A stretch of 64,000 nt of DNA from Tetramitus jugosus (GCA_937625935.1 OW569349.1:434001-498000); one strand, 5' to 3'; shown: positions 48,340-59,099, counted from the first letter of the stretch. The notes: generated by a model from the letters alone, not told the origin. Program-made: numbers and translations.

Positions 48340-50520
48340 TTATTGTTTATTCAATCTTTCTTCAAGACCAGCAAGTTGTTGCAGTAGCTCTTTTGGGACT
48401 GACTCACCCTTCAAATCAGAGGTATAAAATTCTCGAATTGCCTCTACTTCATTCTTCCATTCATCCGGATTGATTGCGAACAAAGTACGGAGAGTGTGAT
48501 GATCAACTCCTTCCAAGCCTGAGATGTCAACTGCGTTAGCAGAAGGAATAAATCCGATGGGAGATCTCTTGGCAATTCCACTCTCGGCCACAGGTTCTGA
48601 AGTTCTATTGAAGATCCATTGCAGCACTCGAATATTGTCACCAAATCCAGGCCAGATGAATCTTCCTTGTTCATCCTTTCTGAACCAGTTAACAAAGAAC
48701 AACTTTGGAGAAGTGTGTTCTTCACTGTTCTTATTCATTCTTATCCAATGTGAAAAGTAATCAGCGACATTGTATCCAATAAATGGTTTCATAGCAAATG
48801 GGTCAGCTCTCAACTTGTTATTTTCAGAAGCGGAAGTTGGCTCTGAGAACATAGAAGATCCCAAGAAGACTCCATGATTCCAGTCGAATGCTTGATAAAC
48901 GAGAGGAATCGTGTTGTATCTTCTTCCACCGAACAAGATGGCATCGATTGGTACTCCAGATGGATTCTCCCAATTTTCATCAACAATTGGACATTGTGAG
49001 ATAGGGGCTGTGAATCTAGCATTTCCATGTGCAGCGGTCATTTTGTTTCCATTCTTATCGACTTGACCTGACTTGAATGGTTGACCTCTCCAATCGATCA
49101 AATTCTCTGGAACTTCTTTCGTCATTCCTTCCCACCAAACGTCTCCATCAGCAGTCATGGCAACATTAGTAAAGATGGAGTTCTTTGAGATTGCAGCCAT
49201 GGCATTTGGATTCGTAGTTTCGCTAGTTCCTGGCGCAACACCAAAGAATCCACTCTCTGGGTTGATTGCGTACAGTCGACCGTCCTTTGGATTTCTCTTG
49301 AACCATGCAATATCGTCACCGACACATTCGATCTTCCAACCAGGTAGAGTTGGAGTCAACATTGCCAAGTTTGTCTTTCCACACGCGGATGGGAAACTTG
49401 CTGCAACATATTTCTTGATTCCTTGTGGATTTGTAATACCAAGGATCAACATGTGTTCAGCCAACCATCCTTCATCCTTTGCCATGGCACTGGCAATTCT
49501 CAAAGCTAGACACTTTTTACCCAATAGAGCATTGCCACCATAGCCAGAACCAAATGACCAGATAGATCTCTCTTCTGGGAAGTGAACAATATACTTTTCG
49601 TCATTACATGGCCATGGCTTATCAGGAACAGACACAACTTCTCCAAATTCACCTTCTTGCCTCAACAATGGATAACCCACAGTGTGATGGCATGGAACAA
49701 AATTCTTTCCAGTTTTGTTCAATACCTCCCAGATCTGACTTCCCATTCTAGTCATAATTCTCATACTGGCAACAACATAGGGAGAGTCTGTTACCTGAAT
49801 TCCGATTTGAGAAATGTGAGAGTCCAGAGGTCCCATACAGAATGGAACCACATACATGGTTCTACCTCTCATGCTTCCCTTGAACAACTTGTAAAGCCTT
49901 TGCTTCATAATGGTTGGATTTTCCCAATTGTTAGTTGGTCCGGCATCTTCTTTTCTTTCCGAGCAGATGAACGTTCTGCCTTCTACACGTGCCACATCTG
50001 CTGGATCTGATCGAGCCAAGTAAGAGTTTGGTCTCAATTCATCATTGAGCTTAATTAAAGTCTTCTTTTGAACCATCTCCTGAATCAGAATATCATTTTC
50101 TTCTTGAGTTCCAGAGATGATGTGGATGTGATCTGGATCGCACTGTTCAACACACTCTCTGACCCACATTTGAACTTCGAGAGGTACCTTGTACTTTTCA
50201 AACTGTTCTCTCATTTCAAGGTCTCTAGTCAACTTGCTCTTTTGTGGGTGAGCTACGTGATGCAACTTTGGTTTTTTGTTCATGGATGCATAGTTGGCAG
50301 AGTTGATCAACACTTGTGTGAGCACTGATGAATCAATCTTGGTGGCTGATTCCACTTGAGCATTCATCTCTTCTCTCTTCACCACTGATACGCCAAAGGA
50401 TGAGGTAGGAGTCGGTGGAGAGCGTGGAGAAACAGATGGGGAGGTCCTAGAGGCCAATGTTTGAGCAGGAGCAAACTTGCGAGCTGAAGTGGAGGATACA
50501 CGATTTACAAAATTTCTCAT
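48340..50520 (-). CDS. PCK: Phosphoenolpyruvate carboxykinase (GTP), probably mitochondrial
   Basis: The 726-residue protein is longer than typical GTP-type PEPCK (~620) because of an ~80-residue N-terminal extension. That extension ([20 protein letters not shown]) is rich in Ser and Arg with no acidic residues, like a mitochondrial presequence. The core holds the GTP-PEPCK motifs: the hyper-reactive Cys loop [13 protein letters not shown] with P-loop, [41 protein letters not shown]-type segment, [22 protein letters not shown] and [12 protein letters not shown]. It interconverts oxaloacetate and PEP, linking the TCA cycle with glycolysis or gluconeogenesis. A TATATATA stretch lies about 60-70 bp upstream of the ATG. 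The divergent neighbour is HYLS1. Confidence 0.95.
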   Translation of the reverse strand: MRNFVNRVSSTSARKFAPAQTLASRTSPSVSPRSPPTPTSSFGVSVVKREEMNAQVESATKIDSSVLTQVLINSANYASMNKKPKLHHVAHPQKSKLTRDLEMREQFEKYKVPLEVQMWVRECVEQCDPDHIHIISGTQEENDILIQEMVQKKTLIKLNDELRPNSYLARSDPADVARVEGRTFICSERKEDAGPTNNWENPTIMKQRLYKLFKGSMRGRTMYVVPFCMGPLDSHISQIGIQVTDSPYVVASMRIMTRMGSQIWEVLNKTGKNFVPCHHTVGYPLLRQEGEFGEVVSVPDKPWPCNDEKYIVHFPEERSIWSFGSGYGGNALLGKKCLALRIASAMAKDEGWLAEHMLILGITNPQGIKKYVAASFPSACGKTNLAMLTPTLPGWKIECVGDDIAWFKRNPKDGRLYAINPESGFFGVAPGTSETTNPNAMAAISKNSIFTNVAMTADGDVWWEGMTKEVPENLIDWRGQPFKSGQVDKNGNKMTAAHGNARFTAPISQCPIVDENWENPSGVPIDAILFGGRRYNTIPLVYQAFDWNHGVFLGSSMFSEPTSASENNKLRADPFAMKPFIGYNVADYFSHWIRMNKNSEEHTSPKLFFVNWFRKDEQGRFIWPGFGDNIRVLQWIFNRTSEPVAESGIAKRSPIGFIPSANAVDISGLEGVDHHTLRTLFAINPDEWKNEVEAIREFYTSDLKGESVPKELLQQLAGLEERLNKQ

Positions 50521-50985
50521 GATGGTTAGATATAGAGATATAGATAAATTATAGCTTATGGGATGGAATGGGGGTAATTAATGATATATATACAAGCCCA
50601 CTGGAGTAGTTGCTTTTGTTTTGTTGTTGTGATGTTGTGTTGTTGTTGGAAAATGATGGACAATCAGGGGAGAGATGGAGCACTGCATTTAAAACGGGTG
50701 TGCAGGTGTTTGTGGTGACCCAGGCGGTGTAATCTGACCCACTGTCTAAAAACAATCTTCCTGTTGATCCCATGGCCAGAGAGTTTGTTTATTCAGTGTC
50801 CATTTTGATTGGTTGTGATTCGAATGATTGACAACGGTCGTTTATAGCTGATGGTCTGTCAAGAGTCCTCTACTGTGCGTCTATTTTCGAAAATGAAAGG
50901 GCGCGTTCGGAGTTGAAAAAAAGTTTCGTGGCGCCAACGAGAGTTTACTGTGCATGATTTCAAAAAAAAGAGAGACTTGCCCAAC
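50521..50985. other. Divergent promoter region of PEPCK and HYLS1
   Basis: This 465 bp region holds a TATA-like stretch (gatatatataca, 50583-50594) oriented for PEPCK and paired GGCGC elements near HYLS1. Nothing coding seen. Confidence 0.45.
50895..50938. promoter_or_regulatory. Paired E2F-like elements upstream of HYLS1
   Basis: gaaagggcgcgttcgg (50895-50910) and ttcgtggcgccaac (50925-50938) lie 48-91 bp before the HYLS1 ATG at 50986. The second contains the palindrome GGCGCC. Confidence 0.45.
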
Positions 50986-52179
50986 ATGAACTATCGATTA
51001 AACTCTAGCAGTGATGAAACGAGTATTTCTCTGGACTTGAGCGATGACTATCACACCAGTTATTCAAAGTCCAGTTCTCATCATAATGAGAAAATGTTCT
51101 TTGACCAGCCTGTTACGGTCACCAGAAATGATATTTTAGAACAGTTGAAAGAACTCGGTTATACGAATGTTAGTGATGATATTGTTGAAGAGTTTATTCG
51201 AGAACTTCAATCGTCAGACTCCAATGTCAAGATTGTTGGAGATCACTACTCTTCCACTAGCAGTGTCAGTCAAGAAGGCAATAACAGTAGGAGGAGCAGT
51301 CACCCAAGCAGCAAAGATGTAAATAGTAGCAGCAACATTATCAGCACGATAAGTACAGATAGTCCCTATCGGAGTACTAGAATAATAGAAATTAGTTCCC
51401 CCAGCTCAAGTAGTGGCTATCAAACAAGAGAGACCTATCTATCGGACAGTCCAAAAACTGAAGAGGAAGAAAGTAGTGAGGAAGAGGAGTATGATGAAGA
51501 AGATGAGCAAGAAACGTACGGAGAAGATGAAGAAGGAGAAACAGATCACTCAGAGGAACATGATGAGGAAGAATCTGACGATGACAGTGAGTACGAGGCA
51601 GATAATGAAAATATCTCTTCTGTAGATGCTTTGGGAAAGCGATTGCAAAACTCATTGCGGTATTCTCAACAACATGATTCTAGAGAGGTACCTCGTAGTT
51701 CTTCAATCAATAGGTCTTTGAGGCGTTCGATTGATGATGAAATTCCAGTGAATCGAAGTTATTCTCCACCAAGACTTCCTAAACGATCTTCCAAGCCAGA
51801 CATCCCAAAGGTTAACACTTCGAACCTACAAAGGCCATCGACTCCTCAACCCCAAAAAGCAAATTTTGACAACTCTCCAAGAGAACGAGCTCGACCAAGT
51901 TCTGCATTATCAACTCGATCTCACTCTCAAACACCCAACAGTGCAAGATCGACTGCGCCTAGTTCAGCTCGATCTCAGAGCTCATACTTTGTTCCCAGGC
52001 CGAAATTAACTCCCGTATCATATCGCAAAAAAGTCCATGATCCAGTCTCACGATACCAGCAAATGAACAAAGTATGGACCAAAGATAAGTTTCTCACGAG
52101 TAGTAAGAGTCATCATGGCTCTCTACGGTGGCAAGTTAGAAAAGAGATGGGTGTTATTGCAGGCAACCTCATTCTCTGA
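50986..52179 (+). CDS. HYLS1: HYLS1 (hydrolethalus syndrome protein 1), centriolar
   Basis: The 397-residue protein carries both conserved HYLS1 parts. Near the N-terminus, ILEQLKELGYTNVSDDIVEEFIREL matches the family's LGY helix region. The C-terminal HYLS1 box reads DPVSRYQQMNKVWTKDKFL, then SLRWQVRKEM, matching human DPVSRYFQYKQDWEKFK, then LRWAIREQM. Between them lie a Ser-rich segment, a long Glu/Asp stretch and a Ser/Arg/Pro-rich region. HYLS1 is a core centriolar protein needed for basal bodies to template cilia; its presence implies a conventional centriole. The start at 50986 is the first ATG; the frame runs upstream only from a GTG. Confidence 0.9.
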   Translation: MNYRLNSSSDETSISLDLSDDYHTSYSKSSSHHNEKMFFDQPVTVTRNDILEQLKELGYTNVSDDIVEEFIRELQSSDSNVKIVGDHYSSTSSVSQEGNNSRRSSHPSSKDVNSSSNIISTISTDSPYRSTRIIEISSPSSSSGYQTRETYLSDSPKTEEEESSEEEEYDEEDEQETYGEDEEGETDHSEEHDEEESDDDSEYEADNENISSVDALGKRLQNSLRYSQQHDSREVPRSSSINRSLRRSIDDEIPVNRSYSPPRLPKRSSKPDIPKVNTSNLQRPSTPQPQKANFDNSPRERARPSSALSTRSHSQTPNSARSTAPSSARSQSSYFVPRPKLTPVSYRKKVHDPVSRYQQMNKVWTKDKFLTSSKSHHGSLRWQVRKEMGVIAGNLIL

Positions 52180-52317
52180 GCAAGAAGAATTAACATGTGT
52201 TTACTCGGAAAAACAAGATACACACGTCACTCCCATTTTCTGATTTCCACAACCGTTCACCCGCGCAAATCTTCACAAGAAAACAAATTCTCAAAGCCCT
52301 ACTATTGATATCACAAC

Positions 52318-54121
52318 ATGTTGAACAGAGTTGCACACAACTTGATCACAAAGAGAGCTGCCGTTGCAAGCCTCCAAAGATCCTCCTCCAGTCTCATTTT
52401 TTCCTCTCAACAAGTCAGAGGCAAGGTAAAGTATCATTCATCTGTTGTTGCAGTTTCTGATCAACACATTTTTCAAATCCACTCTCCCTAACACATTTTC
52501 AAAATTTTCGTTACTACAACTACAGTTTGATGCTTCATTGAATCAATCATTGGAGACTGTTGATCCAGAATTGTTTGACATTATTGAGCATGAGAAGCGC
52601 CGTCAATTCACTGGCCTTCAATTGATTCCATCAGAGGTATGTTTTTGTGTTGTAGTTGTTGTGTCATATGTGGTAGTTGCTGTATCATCATCGACAGCAA
52701 TTTCAATTGCAGTTTCTTTGTAGTCGCAGCGATGGATTGATTGCTCATACCTTACATTGTATCTTTGAATGTGTCTTTTTGTGTGTGTGTGTCATGTATG
52801 ATTATAGAATTTCACTAGTGTTGGTGTGTTGAATGCACTTGGTTCCGTCATGCAAAACAAGTACAGTGAGGGATATCCAGGTCAAAGATACTATGGTGGC
52901 AATGAGTTTATCGATATGAGTGAAAGATTGTGCCAATCTCGCGCTTTGAAGGCCTTTGGTTTGAATGAGCAAGAATGGGGTGTCAATGTTCAATGCTTGT
53001 CCGGCTCTCCAGCCAATTTCTATGTTTACAGTGCCTTGTTGAATCCTCATGACCGTATTATGTCACTTGATTTGCCTCATGGTGGTCACTTGTCTCACGG
53101 ATATCAGACTCCAACAAAGAAGATCTCTGCCGTTTCAAAGTTCTTTGAGACTGTGCCATACAGACTGGATGAGAAGACTGGATTGATCAATTATGATCAA
53201 TTGGCTGAAGTCGCAGAGCTGTACAGACCAAAGTTGGTTGTTGTTGGAACTAGTGCTTACTCTAGATTGATTGACTACAAGAGAATGAGAGAGATTTGTG
53301 ATAAGCATGATTCAATTATGTTGGCCGATATGGCTCACATTTCTGGATTGGTTGCTGCTGGTGTTGTCCCATCTCCATTCGAATATTCAGATGTCGTCAC
53401 AACTACCACTCACAAGAGTTTGAGAGGTCCAAGAGGTGCTATGATCTTCTATAGAAAGGGTACTAGATCTGTTGCTGTGCCAGGCAAGAAGGAACCAAAG
53501 ATTTACGATTACAGTGATTATGCCAACAAGATTAACTCTGCTGTTTTCCCTGGTCATCAAGGAGGTCCACATAATCATACTATTTCTGCTTTGGCTGTTG
53601 CATTGAAGCAAGCAGCAAGCCCTGAATTCGTTGAGTATCAGAAGCAAGTTTTGACCAACTGTAAGGCATTGGGAGACAGATTGAACGCACTTGGCTATTC
53701 TTTAGTTTCTGGTGGTACTGATAATCACTTGTTGCTGATTGATTTGAAGCCAAATGGTGTTGATGGTGCAAGAGTTGAGCGTGTTCTTGAGCTCTCCGGA
53801 ATCGCTGCAAATAAGAATACTGTTCCTGGTGATAAGAGTGCTTTGGTACCTGGTGGCCTTCGTATTGGTACTCCTGCTATGACAACCCGTGGTCTCGTTG
53901 AGTCAGATTTTGTTAAGGTTGCTGATTTCATTCATGAAGGTGTCCAAATTACTCAAAGAGTAAAGGAGGCAACCGCAGGCAAGAAATTGAAGGAGTTCAG
54001 CGAGGAGGTTGAAAATAACATGGAAAAGTACGGTGTTGCTCAACTGAAGCAAAAGATTGAACAATTTTGTGTTCAATTCGAGGCTGTTGGTTTTGACAAA
54101 GAAGCCATGAGATACAAGTAA
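52318..54121 (+). CDS. SHMT: Serine hydroxymethyltransferase, mitochondrial form
   Basis: There are three exons: 52318-52425, 52526-52636 and 52808-54121. Introns of 100 and 171 bp (GTAAAG and GTATGT donors) are both in phase 0. The product is about 510 residues. The first 36 residues ([20 protein letters not shown], Arg/Ser-rich) are a mitochondrial presequence, which exon 1 encodes almost alone. The core has [30 protein letters not shown], the PLP-lysine motif [17 protein letters not shown], and [16 protein letters not shown] converts serine and tetrahydrofolate to glycine and methylene-THF. Splice joins were set by continuity with the family ([18 protein letters not shown]). Confidence 0.95.
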
Positions 54122-54157
54122 GTTTATAAATTTGGTTTGCATTACTTCACTTGAGTC

Positions 54158-56404
54158 TCAGACAGGAAGACCCCCATTTTGTTCTAATTTACTTCCTCTC
54201 CCTATGTATAGTTGGGAATATGATCCACTTACGTCATGTTGTGGATGTACAGAGATAGATTGCGAGCGAGAGTGAGATGACCTTGTCTTATTGATCTTCG
54301 GAGTGAAACTACAGTACTCTTGCAGTTCCCTCTGTTCTGAATTGCGACTAACTGTTGCTAGCTTGTTCTTCTTTGCTTGGAGCAATCGGTTAGTCAATTC
54401 CTCAATGTTCGATTGTTCGATTCTTTGGTTTTCAGGGCTGCTGGGTCTACTTTTCTTTTGAATTGATTTTCTAGTGTCTGGTTGGAAGGTACACTGAGCT
54501 AGTTCATCCTGTAATAGCTCTTCCTTTCGAATTTCCTTCTTAATCCTCCATTTCTCTTTCTCTCCCAACAACACTTCATGGATCCTTCCTGCACTGAGAG
54601 CTCTTCTCCGCTCTTGGCTCATATTAACCAGTTCTTCGGAATGTCTGTTTAGTCTTGGTTTAAATGTATAGTTTTCGTCTATTATTTGTAGATCTGTTGG
54701 ATCGATTTCCGTTTTAGTTTCTAATACCATTCTTTTCTTCTTAATTTCGGCGTTCTTTCGGGAGAAAGAGGTGAGAAGAGTAGTTTTTGCTCCTTGCAAT
54801 CTTGTATCCTCCACCCGAGCGAGCATATGATTCACAAACTCATCTAATGAGATAATAGTATTTTCTTCAAACTGTTTGAACACGAATTGTAACTCTTGAA
54901 TTAACTCAGGCTCAAGGTATTTCACATCGGAAACAATTGCGTGGATGTTGATGTATCCGTCATGATCTGAATCTAAGAATTCAAAGAGCTCTGTAATTTT
55001 TCGTATTTTAGCTATTTCGACTAGTTTCTGGCTGTTCTGATTAGTATGACTTTGGTTTGCCATCTTCTTGATACTCTCTTCATACTCTTGAATCATTTTG
55101 GATTTTGGATCGTCTACAAATCCCTCCTGCTTAAACTTCGAGGTTGAAGAATATCTAGATATGACCGGTTTAAATAATTCTCGACCTGTTTCTTGGTCAA
55201 TATTACTGTACATTTGTGTTCTCAATTGCGCTACATGCTTATCTGTTTCCTTCTTGGAATTTACGAGTCTGTTGATAAACTCATTCTTATCTTCGCCACG
55301 AATAAAGGAGTGTTTCCCAATTTCAGGTTTAAATGTTGCTTCTGAAGGCAAATAACACAAACTCTCTTGTTTCTTCTTTAACCTCAACTCTGCATCTTTG
55401 AACAACTGCTCATGAAGGTCGTCTTCCTCTTTAAAATGAAAATCATCGAATACAACAGATTCTCTTATTTTCTTCTCTTTTGCTAAGCGTTCAGAAGTTC
55501 GGCTAATTTTTGGACGGTATGTGAAAGTAGTATCTACTTGTGATTCCATCATAGGAGCCTTTGGTCTCCTGACACTCTTCTCCATGACTCTTTCTAAAAT
55601 ATCTTTGTTGTTGTTCATGATGAACTTGAATGAATTGTTGATTCTCGGCTGGAAGGTGGCCTCCACACCCTGCTTGGCTTCATTCAATCTCTTTTGTTGC
55701 TCTATCATCTCATCTTGTTTTTCTTTCATTGTCTTAGCCTCTGAATACAAGAATTCTCCATAATTACTGTATCGCTGGATGGTGTTTCTTGATCTGTCTA
55801 ACTCTCCAATGATTCGTTTTGACGTACTCGACATGGGCACCTTTGTTTCGTCAATCTTCTGTTTTTCATACATTTCCGACTCTATCTTTGCCTGTAATAA
55901 CTTGGCTTCCTTATGTTTAGCTGTTTCGTGCAATCGATCGAAAACTGGCTTTGTAAAGTACGGCAATCCTGCTATAATCTTTTCATTTTTCTTTTTGATC
56001 GCTGATTTGTTCACATCTTCACTCTTCTTCACCTCTGCTGTGGGAATGTGAGAGGATCTATAGTCTTTATCATCAAAAGAGTCGTTGAGAGCTGTTGTTG
56101 TCGACCGATGAGTTGCACCTAGATCTGTCTGATTCATCAAGTTGTTTGATCGATTCATCGTACTTTGTTGATTCTTGGCAGATAGTTCATTCACGTTCGA
56201 TCGAATGTACTCCGCGAGAGGTGCAAGAACATCTACAGACAGATCATGCTTCTTTTGAAATTGACTTGCCAGATCCTCAAACTCATCATCTGCATGAATA
56301 ATTATTGTATCACTTCTTCCATCTCCAATATCAACTGTCATGAGTAAAATTACCTTTCTAGTGGGAACACTGTTCATCGCATTGGAGAGTTGACTCATAT
56401 CCAT
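54158..56404 (-). CDS. EF-hand protein with repeated F-x-P-x-I motifs
   Basis: The 748-residue protein is mostly charged helices broken by seven short motifs of the form [ST]-[FY]-x-P-x-[IL]: ATFQPRIN, FTYRPKIS, ATFKPEIG, LFKPVIS, YTFKPRLN, CTFQPDTR and CSFTPKIN. Several are followed by arginine/serine-rich text ending in SE-x-L. One canonical EF-hand lies near 475 (FEFLDSDHDGYINIHAIV), followed by a second less perfect one (FEENTIISLDEFV). I know similar FxPxI-repeat proteins from flagellate genomes, where they are associated with cytoskeleton, but can name no gene. An E2F-like site upstream also fits a flagellum or centriole role. Start: ATG at 56404. Confidence 0.65.
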   Translation of the reverse strand: MDMSQLSNAMNSVPTRKVILLMTVDIGDGRSDTIIIHADDEFEDLASQFQKKHDLSVDVLAPLAEYIRSNVNELSAKNQQSTMNRSNNLMNQTDLGATHRSTTTALNDSFDDKDYRSSHIPTAEVKKSEDVNKSAIKKKNEKIIAGLPYFTKPVFDRLHETAKHKEAKLLQAKIESEMYEKQKIDETKVPMSSTSKRIIGELDRSRNTIQRYSNYGEFLYSEAKTMKEKQDEMIEQQKRLNEAKQGVEATFQPRINNSFKFIMNNNKDILERVMEKSVRRPKAPMMESQVDTTFTYRPKISRTSERLAKEKKIRESVVFDDFHFKEEDDLHEQLFKDAELRLKKKQESLCYLPSEATFKPEIGKHSFIRGEDKNEFINRLVNSKKETDKHVAQLRTQMYSNIDQETGRELFKPVISRYSSTSKFKQEGFVDDPKSKMIQEYEESIKKMANQSHTNQNSQKLVEIAKIRKITELFEFLDSDHDGYINIHAIVSDVKYLEPELIQELQFVFKQFEENTIISLDEFVNHMLARVEDTRLQGAKTTLLTSFSRKNAEIKKKRMVLETKTEIDPTDLQIIDENYTFKPRLNRHSEELVNMSQERRRALSAGRIHEVLLGEKEKWRIKKEIRKEELLQDELAQCTFQPDTRKSIQKKSRPSSPENQRIEQSNIEELTNRLLQAKKNKLATVSRNSEQRELQEYCSFTPKINKTRSSHSRSQSISVHPQHDVSGSYSQLYIGRGSKLEQNGGLPV

Positions 56405-56866
56405 CGACACTAAAGAGAATGGTTGTATTAGTACCAGCTCATGACTTAGAAGAGAAAATAGAGCTCTATCTTACGTACTCCTGTTTGATTTGGATTGGTT
56501 CATCATTCAAACTTGGTTTCACAATTTCGTAAATCCTGTTGTTTGACTGTCCAGCAAAACAAAATCGTAACGGCCATGATAAAACGCTTGTAGAAAAAAA
56601 GAGCGCCAAAGTGCTACGCGACAAACCAACAATGACTCAATTGAGATCACAGTGCTCTATATCCTCAACAGATGAGTGCTGTTGGCATTGACTTATCAGG
56701 TGTTTTGAAGTTCAAGTGAGGGGAATAGAATGAACCGAGCCAAGGAGTGATATCAAGGTGTGCAAAGAGGTAGAAAAGTCATGTGGATTGTTCACTCAGA
56801 ACCAAAAGGAACCAGGTTTACTGAATTCTCTGTCCACATTTGAGTTGATCACACAAACCCAATACA
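56405..56866. other. Promoter region of the F-x-P protein gene
   Basis: This 462 bp region lies between two minus-strand genes. It contains an E2F-like site (agagcgccaaag, 56600-56611). A 63-codon plus-strand frame at 56758-56946 starts with GTG and overlaps the DinB-like gene; I do not regard it as real. Confidence 0.4.
56600..56611 (-). promoter_or_regulatory. E2F-like GCGCCAAA element upstream of the F-x-P gene
   Basis: agagcgccaaag reads CTTTGGCGCTCT on the gene strand, a near-perfect TTTGGCGC E2F-type site about 195 bp before the ATG. Confidence 0.45.
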
Positions 56867-57514
56867 TTACTCTGTTTTCAAAAAGTAAAGAAAGTCCATT
56901 TCAGGGGCTTGTCCTCCACCCAGGTGTTGCATCACCAGACAACTGATTTGACCTCTGTGATGAGTGCCGTGATTGAATACATGGGTAAGCGCGTCACACA
57001 ATCGCCTTGAATACTCAGTGCCTTTCGTGTCCTTGTAAACAAAATTGTTGCCAAAGTCAGAATCAGACAGTGTCTCCAAATATTCAATCCAGAGATCACA
57101 CTGATTCAAGATTTTAGCTTGCATGAGTTTCTTGTCACACGCGAAAACCTGGTGCCAATGAAGTCCACCATTGGATGCTCCCAGTTTCCACAGTTCATTT
57201 ACATTGACATCTGGGTACAGTTGACTCAATTCATGAGCTTCACTCTGGACAATTCTGGAAAACCACAAATTCTCAGCCAATAGCAAATGAGTGAGAGTAC
57301 CATGGATCGAATAGGAAAATACTTGTTCTTGCTGGCCATACTCATCCGAGGACAAGAGATGAATCTTGTCAAACAGTACATTGTACGCCCATTTGTTGTA
57401 CCGGGCCATGTGGACGAAATGAGCCTTGATCATACTTTTTTGACAGGTTGTGTGTTTTGTTGATCTCAAAGAAAATTGAAGTTCGCGTTCCAACGAAGAA
57501 ATTGCTTGTTGCAT
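56867..57514 (-). CDS. DinB/YfiT-fold putative metal-dependent protein
   Basis: The 215-residue protein follows the DinB four-helix fold: HMARYNKWAYNVLFDKIHLLS, then FSYSIHGTLTHLLLAENLWFSRI, and finally VFNHGTHHRGQISCLVMQHLG. His in THLL and the two His in NHGTHHRGQ form the expected three-histidine metal site. The end reads APEMDFLYFLKTE. Bacterial DinB/YfiT members bind Ni or Zn and include thiol-dependent transferases. Such proteins are common in bacteria and patchy in eukaryotes, so lateral transfer is plausible. There is no intron. Nothing in the neighbourhood indicates a pathway. The start is the ATG at 57514. Confidence 0.82.
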   Translation of the reverse strand: MQQAISSLERELQFSLRSTKHTTCQKSMIKAHFVHMARYNKWAYNVLFDKIHLLSSDEYGQQEQVFSYSIHGTLTHLLLAENLWFSRIVQSEAHELSQLYPDVNVNELWKLGASNGGLHWHQVFACDKKLMQAKILNQCDLWIEYLETLSDSDFGNNFVYKDTKGTEYSRRLCDALTHVFNHGTHHRGQISCLVMQHLGGGQAPEMDFLYFLKTE

Positions 57515-57685
57515 TTTATATCTCTCGGGGAGTCATGACGTAAATGCACAATAAATGAGCACATCTTTCAATCAGCTCCAAGATCCTCTTTGATGAGAAA
57601 GAGTCATGAATACATCCCTCTGCGAACAGCCAGAGCAAATCAAATGAAAATCGCATCAATACCAATGACCAATTAGTGCCAAGTT

Positions 57686-58191
57686 TCACTCGCATTGTTG
57701 AATTGTGCTCGTGCTATCATTTACACTGCTACTCCTTGATGATGTCAACATTTGAATCTGTTGCTCCAACTCTTCCAATTCTTCAATCCAATTGCGCCTT
57801 CGTTTAATGCGATTCAAGCGATCCAATGTCTTTTTCAATCCATTCTCCAACCTTTGCACTTGTCTTTCACAAGTCAGTACATCCATTTGCTCCTCTATCA
57901 GTTCTTGTCTATCGTTGCCTTCTCGTAATAATCGCTGTTGTTCCTCTACTTGATCATGAACCACTGACAATGATGGCGACGGCGATGAGAATGGTCGAGG
58001 CGATACTGACATTGTTCCTGCAGCAACAGAAACATTTACATTCTGATGATATTGTTGTTGCTGACCCACCAATCTCGCATCCTGTGCCTTTTTCAACAAT
58101 GGTTGAGGATAAGTGTAGTTTGATGATGATGGCAGTGGCGGTGGTGGCGAAGGAGAAGTATTGTTGTTGACAAACGACGATGAAACTGCTA

Positions 58192-58223
<32 letters not shown>

Positions 58224-58594
58224 GGTGCGTTTGGTGGTGGTGGTGGACCATAGGGATGATACGATGACGAGTGTTGTTGTTGTCGACCACCTGATTGTTG
58301 TTGACGACTATAGTGTGGTGGTTGACGATATCGATGTTGTTGTTCACGATGAGTATTACTATATCGGTGTGGTTGTGGTGATAGTGAGACAGATGAGTGT
58401 TGTTGTAATTGTGGTTGTTGATGAACAGAATGAGGATGATTGTAGTGAGGAGGTGGAGGTGAGGAAGAAGGGGGTGGTGGATAGGAGCCTGGTCGAGCGG
58501 GCATGAATGATCTGGGAGGAGTTGATGGAGGTTTGTTGATTGCCCTGCTGCTAGATGGCGTGGGCAAGATACTGTTGTTGTGTGGTTCTTGCAT
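57686..58594 (-). CDS. Proline-rich low-complexity protein with C-terminal coiled coil
   Basis: The 302-residue protein has a long Pro/Ser/Gln/His-rich first 200 residues with poly-Pro runs (PGSYPPPP, PPPPPPSSSSS). A charged coiled coil follows from about 215 (EEQQRLLREGNDRQELIEEQ; LENGLKKTLDRLNRIKRRRN; WIEELEELEQQIQML). Poly-Pro stretches could bind profilin, SH3 or EVH1 domains, and dimerisation by the coiled coil is likely. No family is recognised. It lies between the DinB-like gene and tRNA-Asp on the minus strand. Confidence 0.6.
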
Positions 58595-58636
58595 GTTTGA
58601 TTGTTTTGGGTTGTCATAAAGAACAGAACAAAAGGC

Positions 58637-58640
58637 AAAA
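58637..58640 (-). terminator. Pol III T-run after tRNA-Asp
   Basis: A TTTT run starts 3 nt past the tRNA 3' end on the minus strand, the expected Pol III stop. Confidence 0.6.
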
Positions 58641-58643
58641 GAT

Positions 58644-58714
58644 CTCGATCACCGGGAATCGAACCCGGGTCGCCAGAGTGACAGTCTGGAATGCTACCCC
58701 TATACCATGACCGA
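58644..58714 (-). tRNA. tRNA-Asp (anticodon GTC)
   Basis: On the minus strand the 71 nt sequence folds as a cloverleaf. The acceptor stem TCGGTCA pairs with TGATCGA (one G-T pair). The anticodon stem CCAGA/TCTGG encloses the loop CTGTCAC with GTC at positions 34-36. The T arm CCGGG/CCCGG encloses TTCGATT. The unpaired base after the acceptor is G, as usual for tRNA-Asp. Internal A and B boxes are normal (TGGTATAGGGG; GGTTCGATTCC). There is no intron. A TTTT run (58637-58640 on the plus strand as aaaa) is the likely Pol III terminator. Confidence 0.97.
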
Positions 58715-59099
58715 TTGTTGTTGTTAGTACACCTTTTACGTATTTCTGCAAAAGTCGTACCGTGAAATTAACGGCTAATCAATGTTGGCTTTGTCAGACT
58801 TTAGACTGGCCTGGTAGCGCAGTGAAAGATTGAATTATTCGCGCTCTTTCATCCAAGCGAACATTGGCTTCAACCCAAAAGAATAGCGATAATGAAATCA
58901 TCTCATCCACCTGCCTGATCGATGGTAACACTCGGGGATTACCCTAGACATTCATTGGATATTATTGTTGATTACTTACTCCAACCACTCTTTGAAGTGC
59001 ATTTTGTTGGGAACTGGCCACAGAACATGGGAACACAACAAAAGTTGGGCATCCCAAAAGTGGCCATCGAGAATTCGAAACCAAACAAACAACAAACAA
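58715..59099. other. Region between tRNA-Asp and the R-SNARE gene
   Basis: This 385 bp region carries the SNARE promoter. A TTCGCGC element (attcgcgctctttc, 58837-58850) is present. Open frames here on the plus strand start upstream of the SNARE ATG but show no family similarity. Confidence 0.4.

Noticed and set aside
56758-56946. Small plus-strand frame in the F-x-P promoter
   Set aside because: Starts with GTG, overlaps the DinB-like gene's 3' end and shows no conserved content.
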